Positions 1 to 11,240 of a DNA stretch of 64,000 bases are shown piece by piece. The stretch covers positions 4,177,925 to 4,241,924 of the forward strand of contig OY725488.1 of assembly GCA_963281255.1 (NCBI GenBank), in the 5' to 3' direction. Under the pieces are notes generated by a model that was not told the DNA's origin, did no database searches, and saw only the letters and a list, made by a program, of their open reading frames with translations. The stretch comes from Aphrocallistes beatrix. Taxonomy: Eukaryota; Porifera; Hexactinellida; Sceptrulophora; Aphrocallistidae. Position 1 is the first letter of the stretch, and each line of letters begins with the position of its first letter. The position numbers were made by a program, and so were the translations under genes.

Positions 1-2415
1 GCCACGCCTAATGATAGGTAGGATTTGTCGGAAGTCACCTCCAAATACAACAGCATATTTATGCTTCATAGGAGCTTCATCCCAAACTAAAAGCTTAGCA
101 CCCTGTATAAGTTTGGCTAAAGCACTCTGTTTAGTGATATTACACACAGATAGTTCATTCAATGTGATAGGAACTTTCAACCTAGAATGGACAGTTCTCC
201 CGCCTTCCTGGAGGAGAGCTGCTATTCAATATGAAGCCATTGCTAGTGCGATTTCACCACGGGAGCGAATCTTAGCTAACAATGTATTGTACAAAGAGTT
301 TTGCCAGTCCCACCAGGACCATCAACAAAATGCTTTTTTTCAGCAATAGGATTGTCTATAGACTCCATAATACAGTTATATGCTCTCAACTGATTAGGGT
401 TCAGTAAAGGTACTTTGTATCTGCAATTATGGCTAGATCAGGTGCATCATAAGCAAGTTCATCTTGAATGATCCGCGGTAGATCATATGAATTCCTATCT
501 TGAGTGGGGATAGGCATTCGGGATAATCGCATAAAGATTTTCCTTGCTTTGTCGCAGTTGTGCCGGTATAACACATGTAGCTACATCAGTGAGACAGTCA
601 TCGGACTCCTGGTCATCTTCCAACAGGCCTCGTCTACGGCACGCCTCCTTAAAGGTAGTGCAGACGGTGCCATCAGGGAGAGTGCGGATATCTTGGTAAC
701 AGGTACAGCCTGTTAAATGGTTAAGAAGCATTCTGAGGATGTAACGCTCTCCTTCGCCGGGATGGGCGGAATAGACACGTCCTATCATAGTGCCATGTCC
801 TTTCAACCTTTCATTCCACTCACGTTTGGATTTATTCTACACAAACTCATCAGGAAAGTTGGTGTATGTGAGGCTTTGGTTTGCCAAAAGCCATCCTGTA
901 AGGGTGGTACATTTCAGTCTATGAAGTACCTCCTGTAAGTCAGAATCACAGGTAAATGCGACAGGCTGGTGATGCTCCAGATGGAGAGCTAACTTCATGA
1001 CATGTGGTAGGTTAGCATGAAGTTCATACGCAAAGAGTCGGTAGCATGATTCAGTAGCAGAAACATAACGCGTTTCAAGATAATTGACAATTTCGTCTAC
1101 GTCCACGGTTGAATTGCTACTACTACTTCCAGCATTATCACCAATGCGAAATTCGACAATAGCTCAATCATGGCCCTTATACACATACTTGTAGAGGTAT
1201 TTAACAGCACTAATTGTAGAGCAAATCTCAATATTTATATGAGCATTGTATTTCAAAAGTAAACAGGGGTTGTATGGAACAACCTACCTATTGTCCAGCT
1301 GAATTCCATTAACAATAACTGTACTACCATTATCAGGACATTTGTATATAGGATAGCTGTCATTACTAGTTGTGGTAAACTGAGAAAATACTTTGGGGTA
1401 TTTCTTACTGCATTTTCCATCGCGCATACAGGCAGCATGTTTCCTTACTACGCCGCATGGGCTGTGGATCATGCAGTACTTCACAATGTGATAAAGTCTA
1501 GGATTGAGATCCTTGTCAGGAATCTCAGCACAGACTATCTTATCATATATAGTAGGATCTCTAGGTTTATCCTGATCAGATAGGATGATCAGGATATGCG
1601 CATGAGGGAGACCGCGCTTTAGAAATTCGATGGTGTATGTACATGCACGAGTGGTCTCCCTAGAACATTCTTAACGCAGATGTCATTAAGCAGTTCACGC
1701 AAGTTCATTCTAAATACTCATAGTTAAATCGGGCAGGTCAGTCGCTTTCTGATTCAATAAAAGAGCAGAAGAAATATCTTCCCATTTCGGGTTACATGTA
1801 AATGTAATAAATAAATCAGGTTTACAGTATTTTCGTACGATAGACATACTGTCTTGATAGAACTCGAACATCTGCCGAGGACTGCCAGTGAAGGAAGAGG
1901 GTAGTATGATCCTCTCTCCATACGCCATAGGATTGACGTCACCTGCAGATACTGTATCAGCCAGACTTTTGGCTAGATCCACTCTGATCTTTTCCTCGTT
2001 TAACTTTATGTAGTTCAACCTTTGCTGCTCAACTTTAGCGTACATGTCCACGATATAATGGTGGAACAGTTTGCCAAAGAGATGCAGATAGCTCAGAGCT
2101 CCTCACCATCAGGCGGTAAGAGTAGAACTCCATTGCAGTGATACAGCCTTTCCCTCTACTGTGGGAAATGCCCAGGTGCCAGCCGTTATCTCTTGAGCGA
2201 AACAATAAAACATAATGGAGGCTATCGTATGCACAATTGGTTTCAGTGATGCGTTTTAAACCTCCTGTACGTGCATGCAGCACTATATCCCTGGTGGCCA
2301 CACCTTCAGTATAGCCATCTCCAGGCATTATGACTGCTATTTCGGGAGCAGTTGGAGCGTTGTAACGTCTTGGATCTGGTGCACCATCAGCTCTGATGGT
2401 CATCCTAACATCCAC
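1..2415 (-). pseudogene. Helitron Rep/helicase pseudogene, C-terminal part runs off the window
   Basis: Replication initiator-helicase of a rolling-circle (Helitron) transposon, read right to left. Pieces in order: the Helitron_like_N region (about 2415-1710, with RIILPSSFTGSPR and PDLFITFTCNPKW), the HUH motif (PHAHIL, His-x-His at 1595-1603), a Cys-rich stretch with CMRDGKCSKKYPK (about 1420), the two-tyrosine motif YLYKYVYKG (about 1170-1200), then a PIF1/RecD-type helicase with Walker A GPGGTGK (about 300-330) and Walker B LLVWDEAP further left. The family protein is over 1,200 residues and the end lies outside the window. It is dead: in-frame stops at 1284-1286 and 837-839 replace an expected Trp, the stop at 1164-1166 an expected Arg. 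A further stop follows Walker A, and there are frameshifts near 2095, 1712, 1660 and 290. Assignment is firm; the exact start is not. Confidence 0.93.
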
Positions 2416-2505
2416 GCCCCTTGTCTCTCATCATTTCGACACGTCTGAAGTAAGAGACGTAGTGGTTTAGAAAAGTAAATTAGTTTTACCTTTACTCTTG
2501 GAGAA

Positions 2506-2712
2506 TTAATAGATTCTCTGATAGCTCAAACGAACCGTTCTGGCCTGAAGACTCTGGTTCGTGAAGCGAGCAGTCAGGTATTCTAGCTGATGCGCCAGGC
2601 GAACAGTTCGTTCCTGAGAGCTTTGTGCCTCGAAGCGAGCAGTCTGGTATTCCAGCTGATGCGCGAGACGATCAGTTCGCTCCTGAGAGCTCTGGTTATA
2701 ATAATAATGCAC
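2506..2712 (-). pseudogene. Tandem-repeat peptide upstream of the Helitron gene
   Basis: A 68-residue open frame on the Helitron strand, just 5' of the Rep/helicase. It consists of nearly three copies of a 23-residue (69-nt) unit with core ERTVRLAHQLEY. Helitron proteins often begin with a variable, charged, glutamine/arginine-rich region, so this may be its N-terminal extension or a separate 5' exon. No connecting frame or clear splice pair to 2415 is seen. It could also be a simple minisatellite that stays open by chance. Confidence 0.4.
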
Positions 2713-3127
2713 CTGATAATCTGATTACCGCTTAAGGCGGGCTTCTGTTACGTCAGATTCAAACGCGCATATTTCTTCCTCTGAGCGCTGCTATCGAAGC
2801 TTTTTTGGTTAATTCATTAGTAAAGTTGGGATTATATAATAACTTTGTATTATAATTAAATTTGATTGGTATGAGAAAATTATAAAAAGAGAATTCCACT
2901 TGTCTATTTCGATATTCGAAGATTCAGGAAAATATTTTTATCTAATTCTGATAATTGATTAGTTCTCACTTGAACCAATGAATTTCAATCACAAATAGTC
3001 CGTTCGATTATATGCATAAGTCAATACTTTTTTATCTTAATGTATTTGCATTTTAAAAGAATTGAATTTGATTGGTCAGCACAATTTGTCGAATATCTCG
3101 GCGAGGTGATGGGATTTCACTTAGGAG
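2713..3127 (-). mobile_element. 5' non-coding region of the Helitron
   Basis: AT-rich DNA without genes. Read on the minus strand, 3125-2935 matches 55318-55510 at roughly 80% over about 200 bp (shared blocks include ACCTCGCCGAGATA and TGACTTATGCATA). At 55188-55510 the same sequence lies directly behind a Helentron-like 5' terminus, so this is the promoter-side arm of the Helitron. The expected terminus is missing here because the sequence switches to family A at about 3128. Confidence 0.6.
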
Positions 3128-3425
3128 AAGGCTGAAATTTTAACAGATTATGTAAATTAATATACCACACATATGACCCAACTATAATAAAAAAATGATG
3201 ACCCATCACTCTGTTATGACGTCATCATTACGCATCAAAATTCTAAAAATTGACAAATTTGGTATTTTCGTGCGATATCGATTATAGCACTATGACAGAC
3301 GTATTTAGAGATGTTATCTCCCATTTAATTAATCAATAGTGACCACTGGCGCCCAAAGGGCGCCTCCAACGGACACAAAGCGTCCGCCAGCCGCAGTGCA
3401 AGCAAGCGAAGCGCGCTTGTATATA
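3128..3425 (+). mobile_element. Family A (Helentron-like short element), 3' part, copy A1
   Basis: Internal and 3' segment of family A. It carries the TGACGTCA block, the inverted repeat GGACAC...GTCCGCC and the 3' terminal hairpin AAGCGAAGCGCGCTTG. The 5' part is replaced by the Helitron-like sequence to its left. No coding capacity. Confidence 0.75.
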
Positions 3426-3427
3426 TA

Positions 3428-4976
3428 CACTACCCTACCAAAAGTATTCGTACACCTCAATATTTCCCATTAAAATAGTACTAAATGCGTCTATTACTGA
3501 ACTGTCATGCAGTTAAACTAGACGAGATACATTATATTTGATTTCAGATTCGTATTCTACGCATTTGAATTACCTATTTTAAAGTTTTCAAATCAATTAA
3601 GTTTTAACTATGCCGAAATTTATCATCCTGTGCTACCCTGTGTCACCTATCACCATCTGCTACAGTGGTGGAGCATAGCCTACTCTAATAATGCCTCACA
3701 GTAGACTGAAAATCATGGACTAGGGATGAAGTAGTAGCCGAATGGATTAATACACGATTAGCCTAAAATCGTTAAGCATGCAGAATAGGCATTAAGAATG
3801 TATTACCAGCATATATAAACATGGTATCAAAGTACATATATCCGTTGGAAAAATTTCGATTAGTCATCATATTATTGCGCAACAGGTCATTCTAAAGACA
3901 ATTTTAGCGATTTTCTAAGCTGTTTTAACCCTATTTCTAAATGGTATTAAGGTATGATTTTTGTGTAGAACCAAGATTAGTACGAGTTGATTTGAAAAGT
4001 TTAGAATTTTTCAATGGAATGTTGTTACATTCCTGCGTTGTTATGGTAAAGCATGTTGGTCAGTTTGGGGCATTTCGTGCAAACTGTAGTAACTAGATCT
4101 TCAAATTCGATCGTGTTTGATAGGCAATGGCCTACTTCCTATTAGGTGATAATACAACTTGAACTTCTAAATTCAACGAGTTTTGAGTTATGGGTTGTTT
4201 TAAGAATGTGACCAAAACACTAAATTGTCGCATAACTCTATAGTCTGTGAATTTAAAAGTTTAAATTGTATTATTACCTAATAGGAAGTAGCCAATTGCC
4301 TATCAAACACGATCAAATTTGAAGATCTAGCTACTACAGTTTGCACGAAATGGCCCAAACTGACCAAAATGCTTTACCATAGCAACGCAGGAATGTAACA
4401 ACATTCCATTGAAAAATTTTAAATTTTTCAAATCAACTCGTACTAATCTTGGTTCTACACAAAAATTCTACCTTAATAACATTTAGAAGTTGGCTTAAAA
4501 CAGCTTAGAAAATTGCCAAAATCGTGCTTAAAATGACCTGTTGCGCAATGATATGATGACTAATCGAAATTTTGACAACGGATATATGTTATTTGATACC
4601 ATGTTTATATATGCTGGTAATACATTCTTAATGCCTATCCTACATGGTTGACGATTTTAGGCTAATCGTGTATTAATCCATTCGGCTATTACCGCATCCT
4701 TGGTTATTTTACTGTGAGGCATTATTAGAGTAGGCTATGGGTGGAGACTCTAGAAAAATGGTACATGGTGGCACAGGTCGGGAATTTTAACCATGGCAAT
4801 TAGCAATTGATTTGAAACTTCGAAAATAGGTAATTCAAATGCATAGAATACGAATCTGAAATCAAATATACTATAATATCTCGTATATTGTAACTGCATG
4901 ATCATTCTTTAATATAGCCATTTTAGTACTATATTAATGGGAAATATTGGTGTACGAATACTTTGGTAGGGCAGTG
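3428..4976. mobile_element. Mariner-type MITE T1 with TA target duplication
   Basis: Inverted termini CACTACCCTACCAAAAGTA at the left and the near-complement ending TTTGGTAGGGCAGTG at the right, each flanked by TA. The arms stay complementary for roughly 200 bp inward. The ends resemble elements F and G, so these MITEs probably share a transposase source. The centre is occupied by the family C element at 3674-4739. No transposase frame. Confidence 0.75.
3674..4739. mobile_element. Family C foldback element, copy C1, 7-bp TSD
   Basis: A 1,066-bp nearly complete palindrome nested in T1. The termini are CATAGCCTACTCTAATAATG and its complement. The target duplication GGTGGAG is present at 3667-3673 and 4740-4746. 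Almost the whole left half is repeated inverted in the right half. It has no ORF of note. Copy C2 (28103-29756) shows a matching 7-bp duplication. Confidence 0.8.
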
Positions 4977-4986
4977 TATATGTATA

Positions 4987-5540
4987 TCCTTACTATTAAA
5001 ACTCGATTAATGTATATTTATTTATTTATATATACTATATATATATATATATCTGTAACGAATTGATTGAAGAAACTGCCGGGCGCAGAAAGCTATTTTT
5101 TTGCATGTGGGAGTCTTTTGGCTATGGCTCCAGTAAGTTCTGAGCTCAGAGTAAAATGTCGACTCATCATGGAATTATGACGTCATTGTCACATTTTTAA
5201 AAGTTAAGCAACACAATTATTCGAGCATAACTCAGCCATTATAGGAGATAGAAGGCTGAAATTTTAATTGCTTCTGTATACTAACATACCTCACATATGA
5301 TGCAACTATCATCAAAAAATGATGACTCATCACTTTGTTATGACGTCATCATTACTCATCAAAATTTTAAAAATTGATAAATCTGGTGATTTCCGTGCGA
5401 ATTAGGTTAGTAGGACAGACGTATTTAGAGATGTTATCTCCCTTATAATTGATCCATGTGACGCCAGGCGACCGAAGGAACCCTCCGGCGGACACAAAGT
5501 GTCCGCCAGCCGCGCAGCGCAAGCAAGCGAAGCGCGCTTG
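4987..5540 (+). mobile_element. Family A, full-length copy A2
   Basis: About 555 bp from the 5' end TCCTTACTATTAAAACTC through an (AT)n tract, GAATTGATTGAAGAA, two TGACGTCA-containing blocks, the GGCGGACAC/GTGTCCGCC hairpin and the 3' end GAAGCGCGCTTG. It is preceded by A and followed by T, as expected for Helitron-type insertion. Non-autonomous. Confidence 0.8.
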
Positions 5541-8003
5541 TATATATAAATATCTGTAACGAATTGATTGAAGAAACTGCCAGGCGCAGAAAACTGATTT
5601 TTGGCATGTGGGGGTCTTTTTGCTATGGCTCCATTAATTTCTGAGCTAAGACGAAAATGTAAAATCATCACGGAATTATGACATCATTGTCACCTTTTTT
5701 ATAATTAGAAATTTCAGTTTTTCGAGTATATATAATTCAATCATTTTAGGTGATAAAAGGCTGAAATTTTAACAGAATATGTATATTAAGGATACCGCCC
5801 TAGAAAAACATTGCATTACGTAAAAAAACGGCAAAATTTTTATTGTTAATTCCATTGTAATACTGAGCGGTCTACCATCTGATAGTACTAGTTGGACGGT
5901 ATTTATTTTGATTATTATGAGTTAACACCTAAAGTTTAGCGTTACTAAAGATTGAAAAATTATTGGAGGTTTTTGACGTATTCAACACAATTAGTTTCTT
6001 ACTTATTTGATATTTTTATAATGATATGGACCTCAAAAGTATTTAGGACACATTGGAGATTATACTATACCACAAAGATTTAGAAGAAAGACCAAATAAA
6101 ATCCGATCAAAATCGCTATACTATATGGGAGTTCATTTATATAATGCTCGGGAAATCGCCTGTTTGATCTCCGATATTTAGCGATCATTGAATCAGAAAT
6201 GAAATTATGGTTGTTTGAAAACAAATTTGTTCGGATCCGACCATTTGTTCGTGAGATATCGCTTATTATAGGTAAAGTTCGGGCATAATATCTCTCTATG
6301 GTCCCGAAAGAAGCCGATGTCATATCTTAAAAACTATTGAAGATATATAATCTATTATAATCTTTAATGAAAGGAAATATGGGAAAATATATAGGTTCCT
6401 CAAACATTCCTTTGTCAAAAAATAAATATTTCTCGACTTATCATTAACTTGATTGTAATACAAATTCCCTGGAGAACTTTGAATATATTAGAAAATGCCG
6501 AATCTAATCATGAAAAATGTATCCAAATGTGGCCATTCTGCTAAATAATGAATACAATTGTCGTTAATAGTGTATACAGAAAAATTTGGAGAACTTTTGA
6601 TAAATATTTTGAATATTATTTTTAATTTGGCCTTGGACCTCCCATATTCGGTCAAAAACCTCCGTTTAGGTTCCAAAAAGAGATATCTCTCTATCTCTGT
6701 AAATAAAGCACAAATTCTTAGTTCTCACTTCCTAATATACTTTTTATGAGGGTTCATATATGATTATTTGAGAATAATTGCACTACATCCTATGGAATGT
6801 TAAGTTTTAGATTTTTGTCAATTGATGAAGTAGCATTTTTAGAAAATCCTAACTTGGAAACTGAAAGTCGTAGACTTTCGCACTAACTTCCTAATATACT
6901 TTTTGGAAGCTCTTTATTCATTCTAAACTAATGGATTATACTTCGAAGTGCTAGGAATATTAATTATTAATCACAATTGTCTCAAAATATTCGGGGTTAG
7001 GGGCCTCAAGGAAATTTGTGGATTTTCAGTCTACATTTGCTATTTAACGTAAATATTTGGTTTGAATATACCTAACTCAGCAGTATAAATGCGAATAAAT
7101 GCCTGTGAATGATTTTGCTCATTTTCAATAATTCATTTTACATTCTTCTTAAAACATAAACTTAAAATCTCTATATCTCAGGACTTTAAAATTTTCAAAA
7201 TTGACCGTCTTTAAAAAAATTTAAGTCAAAATTGCTTTGAGATAGAGGTTTGAAAATTTCAAGAGTTGTTCCATATCATTAGGCAATGAACGTGGGACCA
7301 CTTTATATTCGATATCTTATAACTTGGTGATTTTATTCCTAATTTCCCCCCAAAAACAGACATTTTTTGCAGGTTTTTTGCCCTTTTTTTTCATACACCG
7401 ATTAAATTTACAATTTTGTCTTTTTAACTTTCTTTAGTCCTATGAAGTGAGTAATATGATAGACTATCTATGATTCGATTTTGGAAGCATTTTTTCCTTG
7501 GTCTGTCCTAAACAATTTTTTGAGTGGCCGGATTTCTGCAATTAAGATGTACTGAAGAAAAACGAAAAAAAACAGACTTAGAGACACTGTACCTCAAAAA
7601 CTAGAAATGAGAATCAAAAACGGTTTGGATTTTGCAAGTATTTCTAGACGGAGGGAGATACCTGCGCACGCTCAACAACTCTTATAGCTCCACTTTCATC
7701 GTATGATGTAAGCCAAATCACATTGTTTTTCGAGGGCGGTATCCTTAATATTCTTCATATATGATACAGCTATTATCCAAAAATGATGACTCATCATTCT
7801 GTTATGACGTCATCATTACGCATCAAAAATTTTATAAATTGACAAATTTGGTGATTTCTCTTGCGATATCGATTATAACAGTAGGATAGATGTTTTAGTG
7901 CTGTCATCTCCCTTATAATTAATCAATGTGGCCCCAGACTCCCACAGGGGTCCTCCACCGGACACAAAGTGTTCGCCAGCCGCGCAGCTCAAGCAAGCGA
8001 ATT
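5541..8003 (+). mobile_element. Family A copy A3, split by element B1
   Basis: The 5' body (5546-5789) and the 3' body (7745-8003) of one family A copy are separated by the TTAA-flanked element B1. Removing B1 and one TTAA restores the usual order of family A sequence. The 3' hairpin is eroded. Confidence 0.75.
5790..7744. mobile_element. Family B, 1.95 kb TTAA-target DNA element, copy B1
   Basis: Terminal inverted repeats of about 25 bp beginning GGATACCGCCCT, with TTAA duplicated at 5786-5789 and 7745-7748. The interior holds only short ORFs and no recognisable transposase, so it is non-autonomous. TTAA duplication is typical of piggyBac, Kolobok and Sola3 superfamilies; the ends alone do not decide which. 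A second full copy in opposite orientation is at 42922-44870. Confidence 0.85.
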
Positions 8004-8084
8004 TAAGGTAATCGGGATGGCAAGAGAAAACTAATAAATACACAATAGAGATTATGGAATTGTATTATCAGTAGATCAGTAATC

Positions 8085-8605
8085 CATACTATTAGAACTC
8101 GATTAATGTTTATATATTTACAAGAGCGATTCGCATATTTGAACTGCACGGCTAGCAGGTACTTTGTGTCCACAGGAGGCGCCCTTTGTGCCCTTGGGGA
8201 CACAATGATGAATTATATGATAGATAACATCTCTAAATACGTCGCTCTTACTGTTATAATCAATATCACTCGAAAAATCATCAAATTTGTCAATTTTCAA
8301 TTTTTTTGATGCGTAATGATGACGTCATAACAGAGTGATTGGATTATTTTTTGACAATTGTTGTCTGATATGTGATATATATTAATATACACATTCTATT
8401 AAAATTTCAGCCTTCTATCACCTAAAATGGCTGAGTTATAGTAAAAACTGAAATTGTACAAAGGTGAGAATGACGTCATAATTCCATGACGAGTCGACAA
8501 TTTTGTATGACGTCAGAACTTAGTGGAGCCATAGCCAAAAGACTCCCACATGCCAAGAATCAGCTTTCTGTGCTCGGCAGTTTCTTCAATCAATTCATAA
8601 CAGAT
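8085..8605 (-). mobile_element. Family A copy A4 with an adjoining 5'-end fragment
   Basis: A plus-strand 5' terminal fragment (ACTATTAGAACTCGATTAATG, 8092-8112) is followed by a minus-strand copy from an eroded 3' hairpin (about 8123) to AATCAATTCATAACAGATA (about 8605). The bZIP-type TGACGTCA sites are retained. Confidence 0.7.
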
Positions 8606-8761
8606 AAACAGTGTGTTAAGAAATTGTTTTCCTCTACTTCAATTCACTATTCATCCATTCTTTGAATAAAACTGTTTATTAGTTGCAAGAATTGTACATC
8701 AATATTTTTGACTGATATGTTTACATCTTAATTTGACGAATTTCCTAGTTTTTTTACATTA

Positions 8762-9940
8762 ATGGTTAAAGAAGTCAGCATCGCTCTTCGCAATCAAACA
8801 ATGGGCATGTTAATGGGTGCAGCGACTCAGAAACAGGTAGCTACTAATATGGGAGTTACTGTGAGAACCGTTCGTGGATGGTGGTTACGTTTTAAGAAGG
8901 GAGATTCTCTTACAAACAGGAGCGGTCGCGGGAGGAAACACGGCGATCGGAAGAATATTCTCAATAATTAATAAGCGGGGGGTTGGAATAAGCGGGAGGG
9001 GGGTGGAATAAGCGGGGGGGGTGGAATAAGCGGGGGGTCGGAATATGCGGGAGGTTAAAAAATAGCAAGTCATAAGAAAATCATTAGAATTCTAACTGAT
9101 TCAGAACATCAAGTCAGAAACTATGGTTTGGTAAAAATTCAAGTTTCAATTAGTATAAAATTTAATATACGGGGGGGGTTGGAATAGGCGGGGGGGTGGA
9201 AATTTTTTCAAAAATTAATAAGCGGGGAGGCCCGCTTATTCGGACCCCTAGAGTAGTTATCTACGAATAAAATTCAAGCTTCACAAACCTCAGCCTCAAC
9301 AAAGATTGACTGAGAATCAAAGGCTTGGCCGTTTGAAATTCTGCCAGGAGAGGAGAAAATGGTCAATTGTAGATTGGAAGTTTTATTCTTAGATGAGTCT
9401 CCTTTCGAATAATTTCATCACCCAAACCGCTAAAATGATCGCATTTGGTCAGATTGTAGAGACACACATTTTAAAAGAGTTAAATTTCCAGGAGAACTGC
9501 AAGTGTGGGGGTTATGTCAATTCAAGCGTTTTCTGAACTTCATATCATACCCCCAGTTCGAACTGTTACAACTGAATATTATATAGAAGAAATTCTGAAG
9601 AAGACCCTAGCCTCTGCAATGCATCGGAAGAGAGTTAGAGGTAATGTATTCCAGAAAAAGATGTTGTCAGACATGTCTAGGGCGAATTTCTAACAAGATG
9701 GCGCACCAGCCCACACCTCATAAATAGTCAAGAATGGCTCAAAGCAATGTTTGTCATTTTGGGGAAAAAGGTATCTGGCCTGCAAATTCGCCCGATCTAA
9801 GCCCTATCGAAAATCTCTGGTAATTTTAGAGAGGAATCTTAATTCGATTGAACGCTCATCAACTTTAGAATTGCTACAGAAACAGCTAATTCAAGTCTGG
9901 AAAGAGATTACCCCTGAAACTTAGAAAATGAATAGGGTGC
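8762..9940 (+). pseudogene. Tc1/mariner transposase, broken (element U)
   Basis: Cut-and-paste transposase. The N-terminal frame 8762-8971 contains the helix-turn-helix (QKQVATNMGVTVRTVRGWWLRF) and the GRGRK motif. After G-rich interruptions the protein resumes with LTENQRLGRLKFCQERRKWS (about 9310-9365) and DESPF with the first catalytic Asp (about 9391). Next come GVMSIQAFSELHI (9505 on), QDGAPAHTS with the second Asp (about 9695) and, after a frameshift, ANSPDLSPIENLW with the catalytic Glu (about 9785-9825). Spacing between the last two acidic residues is about 36, counted across a frameshift. Several stops and frame changes show it is inactive. Family assignment is secure from these motifs. 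Confidence 0.9.
8972..9246. repeat. G-rich tandem repeats inside the U transposase
   Basis: About five units of a 17-20 bp sequence GGAATAAGCGGGGGGGT at 8975-9055, two more at 9164-9205, and an inverted form (CCCGCTTATTCGGACCCC) at 9228-9246. The outer ends are therefore an inverted repeat. Diverged transposase sequence seems to lie between the two blocks. The runs of six to eight G could form quadruplexes. Confidence 0.7.
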
Positions 9941-10005
9941 TTCTTATACGTATTTGCTTCTAAATTCTCACAAGTATGAGAGGAAAACAATTTCTTAGGA
10001 CATAT

Positions 10006-10256
10006 TTATATATATACACACAAATTAATCGAGTTATGATAGTAAAGATATACGTATATATACTATATATCTGTAACGAATTGATTGAAAAATCTGCTAG
10101 GCCAGAAAGCTGATTTTTGGCATGTGGGAGTCTTTTGGGTATGGCTCCTATATTTAGAGATATCTCCCTTATAATTAATCAAATTTGATCCCAGGCGCCT
10201 CTGGCGGACATAAAGTGTCGGCCACCGCAACGCAAGCTTGCGAAGTGCGCTTTGTA
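10006..10256 (+). mobile_element. Family A copy A5, internally deleted
   Basis: A minus-orientation 5' tail (ATTAATCGAGTTATGATAG) is followed by a plus-orientation copy in which the sequence jumps from GTATGGCTCC (about 10147) to ATTTAGAGATATCTCCC. This removes about 300 bp of the body. The 3' end is GAAGTGCGCTTTG. Confidence 0.7.
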
Positions 10257-10480
10257 GTATTGTAAGATGTGAACAAATTAGAGATAAAACTTTGGTGATA
10301 CTAAGTCATTTTCCTTTTGAGAGTATTAATGTAAAAATAAATTTAGGACTTTTTAGAGGCTATAGGGCATTAACACGTGAGCATAGACAATTGTTTTTAA
10401 TGCATTTTGAACAAATCATACATACTTATCATTTTGAAAAATTATTAATTCTTTTAGGCAAAATGATCAGGAAAATATGA
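10238..10480 (+). other. Unidentified 80-residue ORF
   Basis: Open frame starting in the 3' end of family A copy A5; its first seven residues are therefore transposon sequence. The rest (QIRDKTLVILSHFPFES..., ending MIRKI) is not a family I recognise. There are no splice sites or promoter that I can support. It may be a captured exon remnant or chance. Confidence 0.15.
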
Positions 10481-10499
10481 TCAAATAAGGGAGAAGGAC

Positions 10500-10850
10500 T
10501 CTAAATAATGAGTATCTGACAGGCCCTATGAGAGGGGGGAGCAGCGGCCATTTGGCCCCGGCCTCCAGCTCCAAGGGGGCCTCCTCACCCTCCAAGGTCT
10601 CCCAAAAATGAACAGGGCTCATGATAATAATTATTTATATATTCAATTTTACAATATTTGGATTATGCAGTATTCTTGTTAACCTATAATAGTAACTGTA
10701 TTTTCGAAATTTAGTGAAAACCCAGTACGATTATATCATATTGAACGGACGAATATACAGTAGAACTCAGTTGGTGAGTACTCGGATAATACGTTCTTCG
10801 GTTTAGTACGTACTCATTTCTCTAAACCAAATCCATCTATAATATAGACA
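10500..10850. other. GC-rich patch followed by plain AT-rich DNA
   Basis: 10530-10605 is unusually GC-rich for this window (GGGGGAGCAGCGGCC, GGGGGCCTCCTCACC). It resembles in style, not clearly in sequence, the patches at 11806-11945 and 58865-58990. The rest holds no recognisable feature. Confidence 0.3.
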
Positions 10851-10915
10851 AGCGCGCTTTGTTTGCTTGCGCTGCGCGGCTTGCGGACACTTTGTGTCCC
10901 TGCGGGCGCCTCGAA
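10851..10915 (-). mobile_element. Family A 3'-end fragment A6
   Basis: Only the terminal hairpin region is present (CAAGCGCGCTTTG... through GGACACTTTGTGTCCC). Confidence 0.6.
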
Positions 10916-10919
10916 TTAC

Positions 10920-11240
10920 CCAATCTAGCTTATTTTAGGAATTTGTTTACTTAATATAAATATTGTAAACAAAACTTTATAAAATAATGAAAACCACATT
11001 TCTTAAAATCACATGTAAATCGTTGGAAGCTAGCCTTTAGCGTATTTTGGCGCGTTTTTTACTTTATGTATCTAATGTAAACAAATAATTTATCATATTC
11101 ATCTGAAAATATAATATTCAAAATCTACACCCCTAAAAGCCCCATGTCAACCGTTGGAAGCTAGTCTCTAGCATATTTTTCAAAATTCGTCAAATTGTGT
11201 GAAATAATGCACATAACCTTTTTTTATTGCTATACACTAC
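10920..11240. repeat. Family E dispersed/tandem repeat, about two units
   Basis: Units of about 140-180 bp with TGTCAACCGTTGGAAGCTAG, TTTACTTTATGTATCTAATG and a run AACAAATAATTTATCATAT. Related units occur at 45370-45830, 53340-53531, 54088-54340, 55030-55150 and 58500-58740. No coding or terminal repeats seen. Confidence 0.6.

Larger units (their letters stand above)
8609..10005 (+). mobile_element. Tc1/mariner transposon relic U
   Basis: About 1.4 kb bounded by imperfect inverted repeats containing TAAGAAATTGTTTTCCTCT at both ends (8625 and about 9980). It encloses a plus-strand transposase pseudogene and a G-rich insertion. It is inserted at the end of family A copy A4, and another family A terminus follows. 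Confidence 0.75.

Noticed and set aside
11-349. 112-residue plus-strand ORF at the window start
   Set aside because: It is the antisense shadow of the Helitron helicase Walker A/B region, which is clearly coding on the minus strand.
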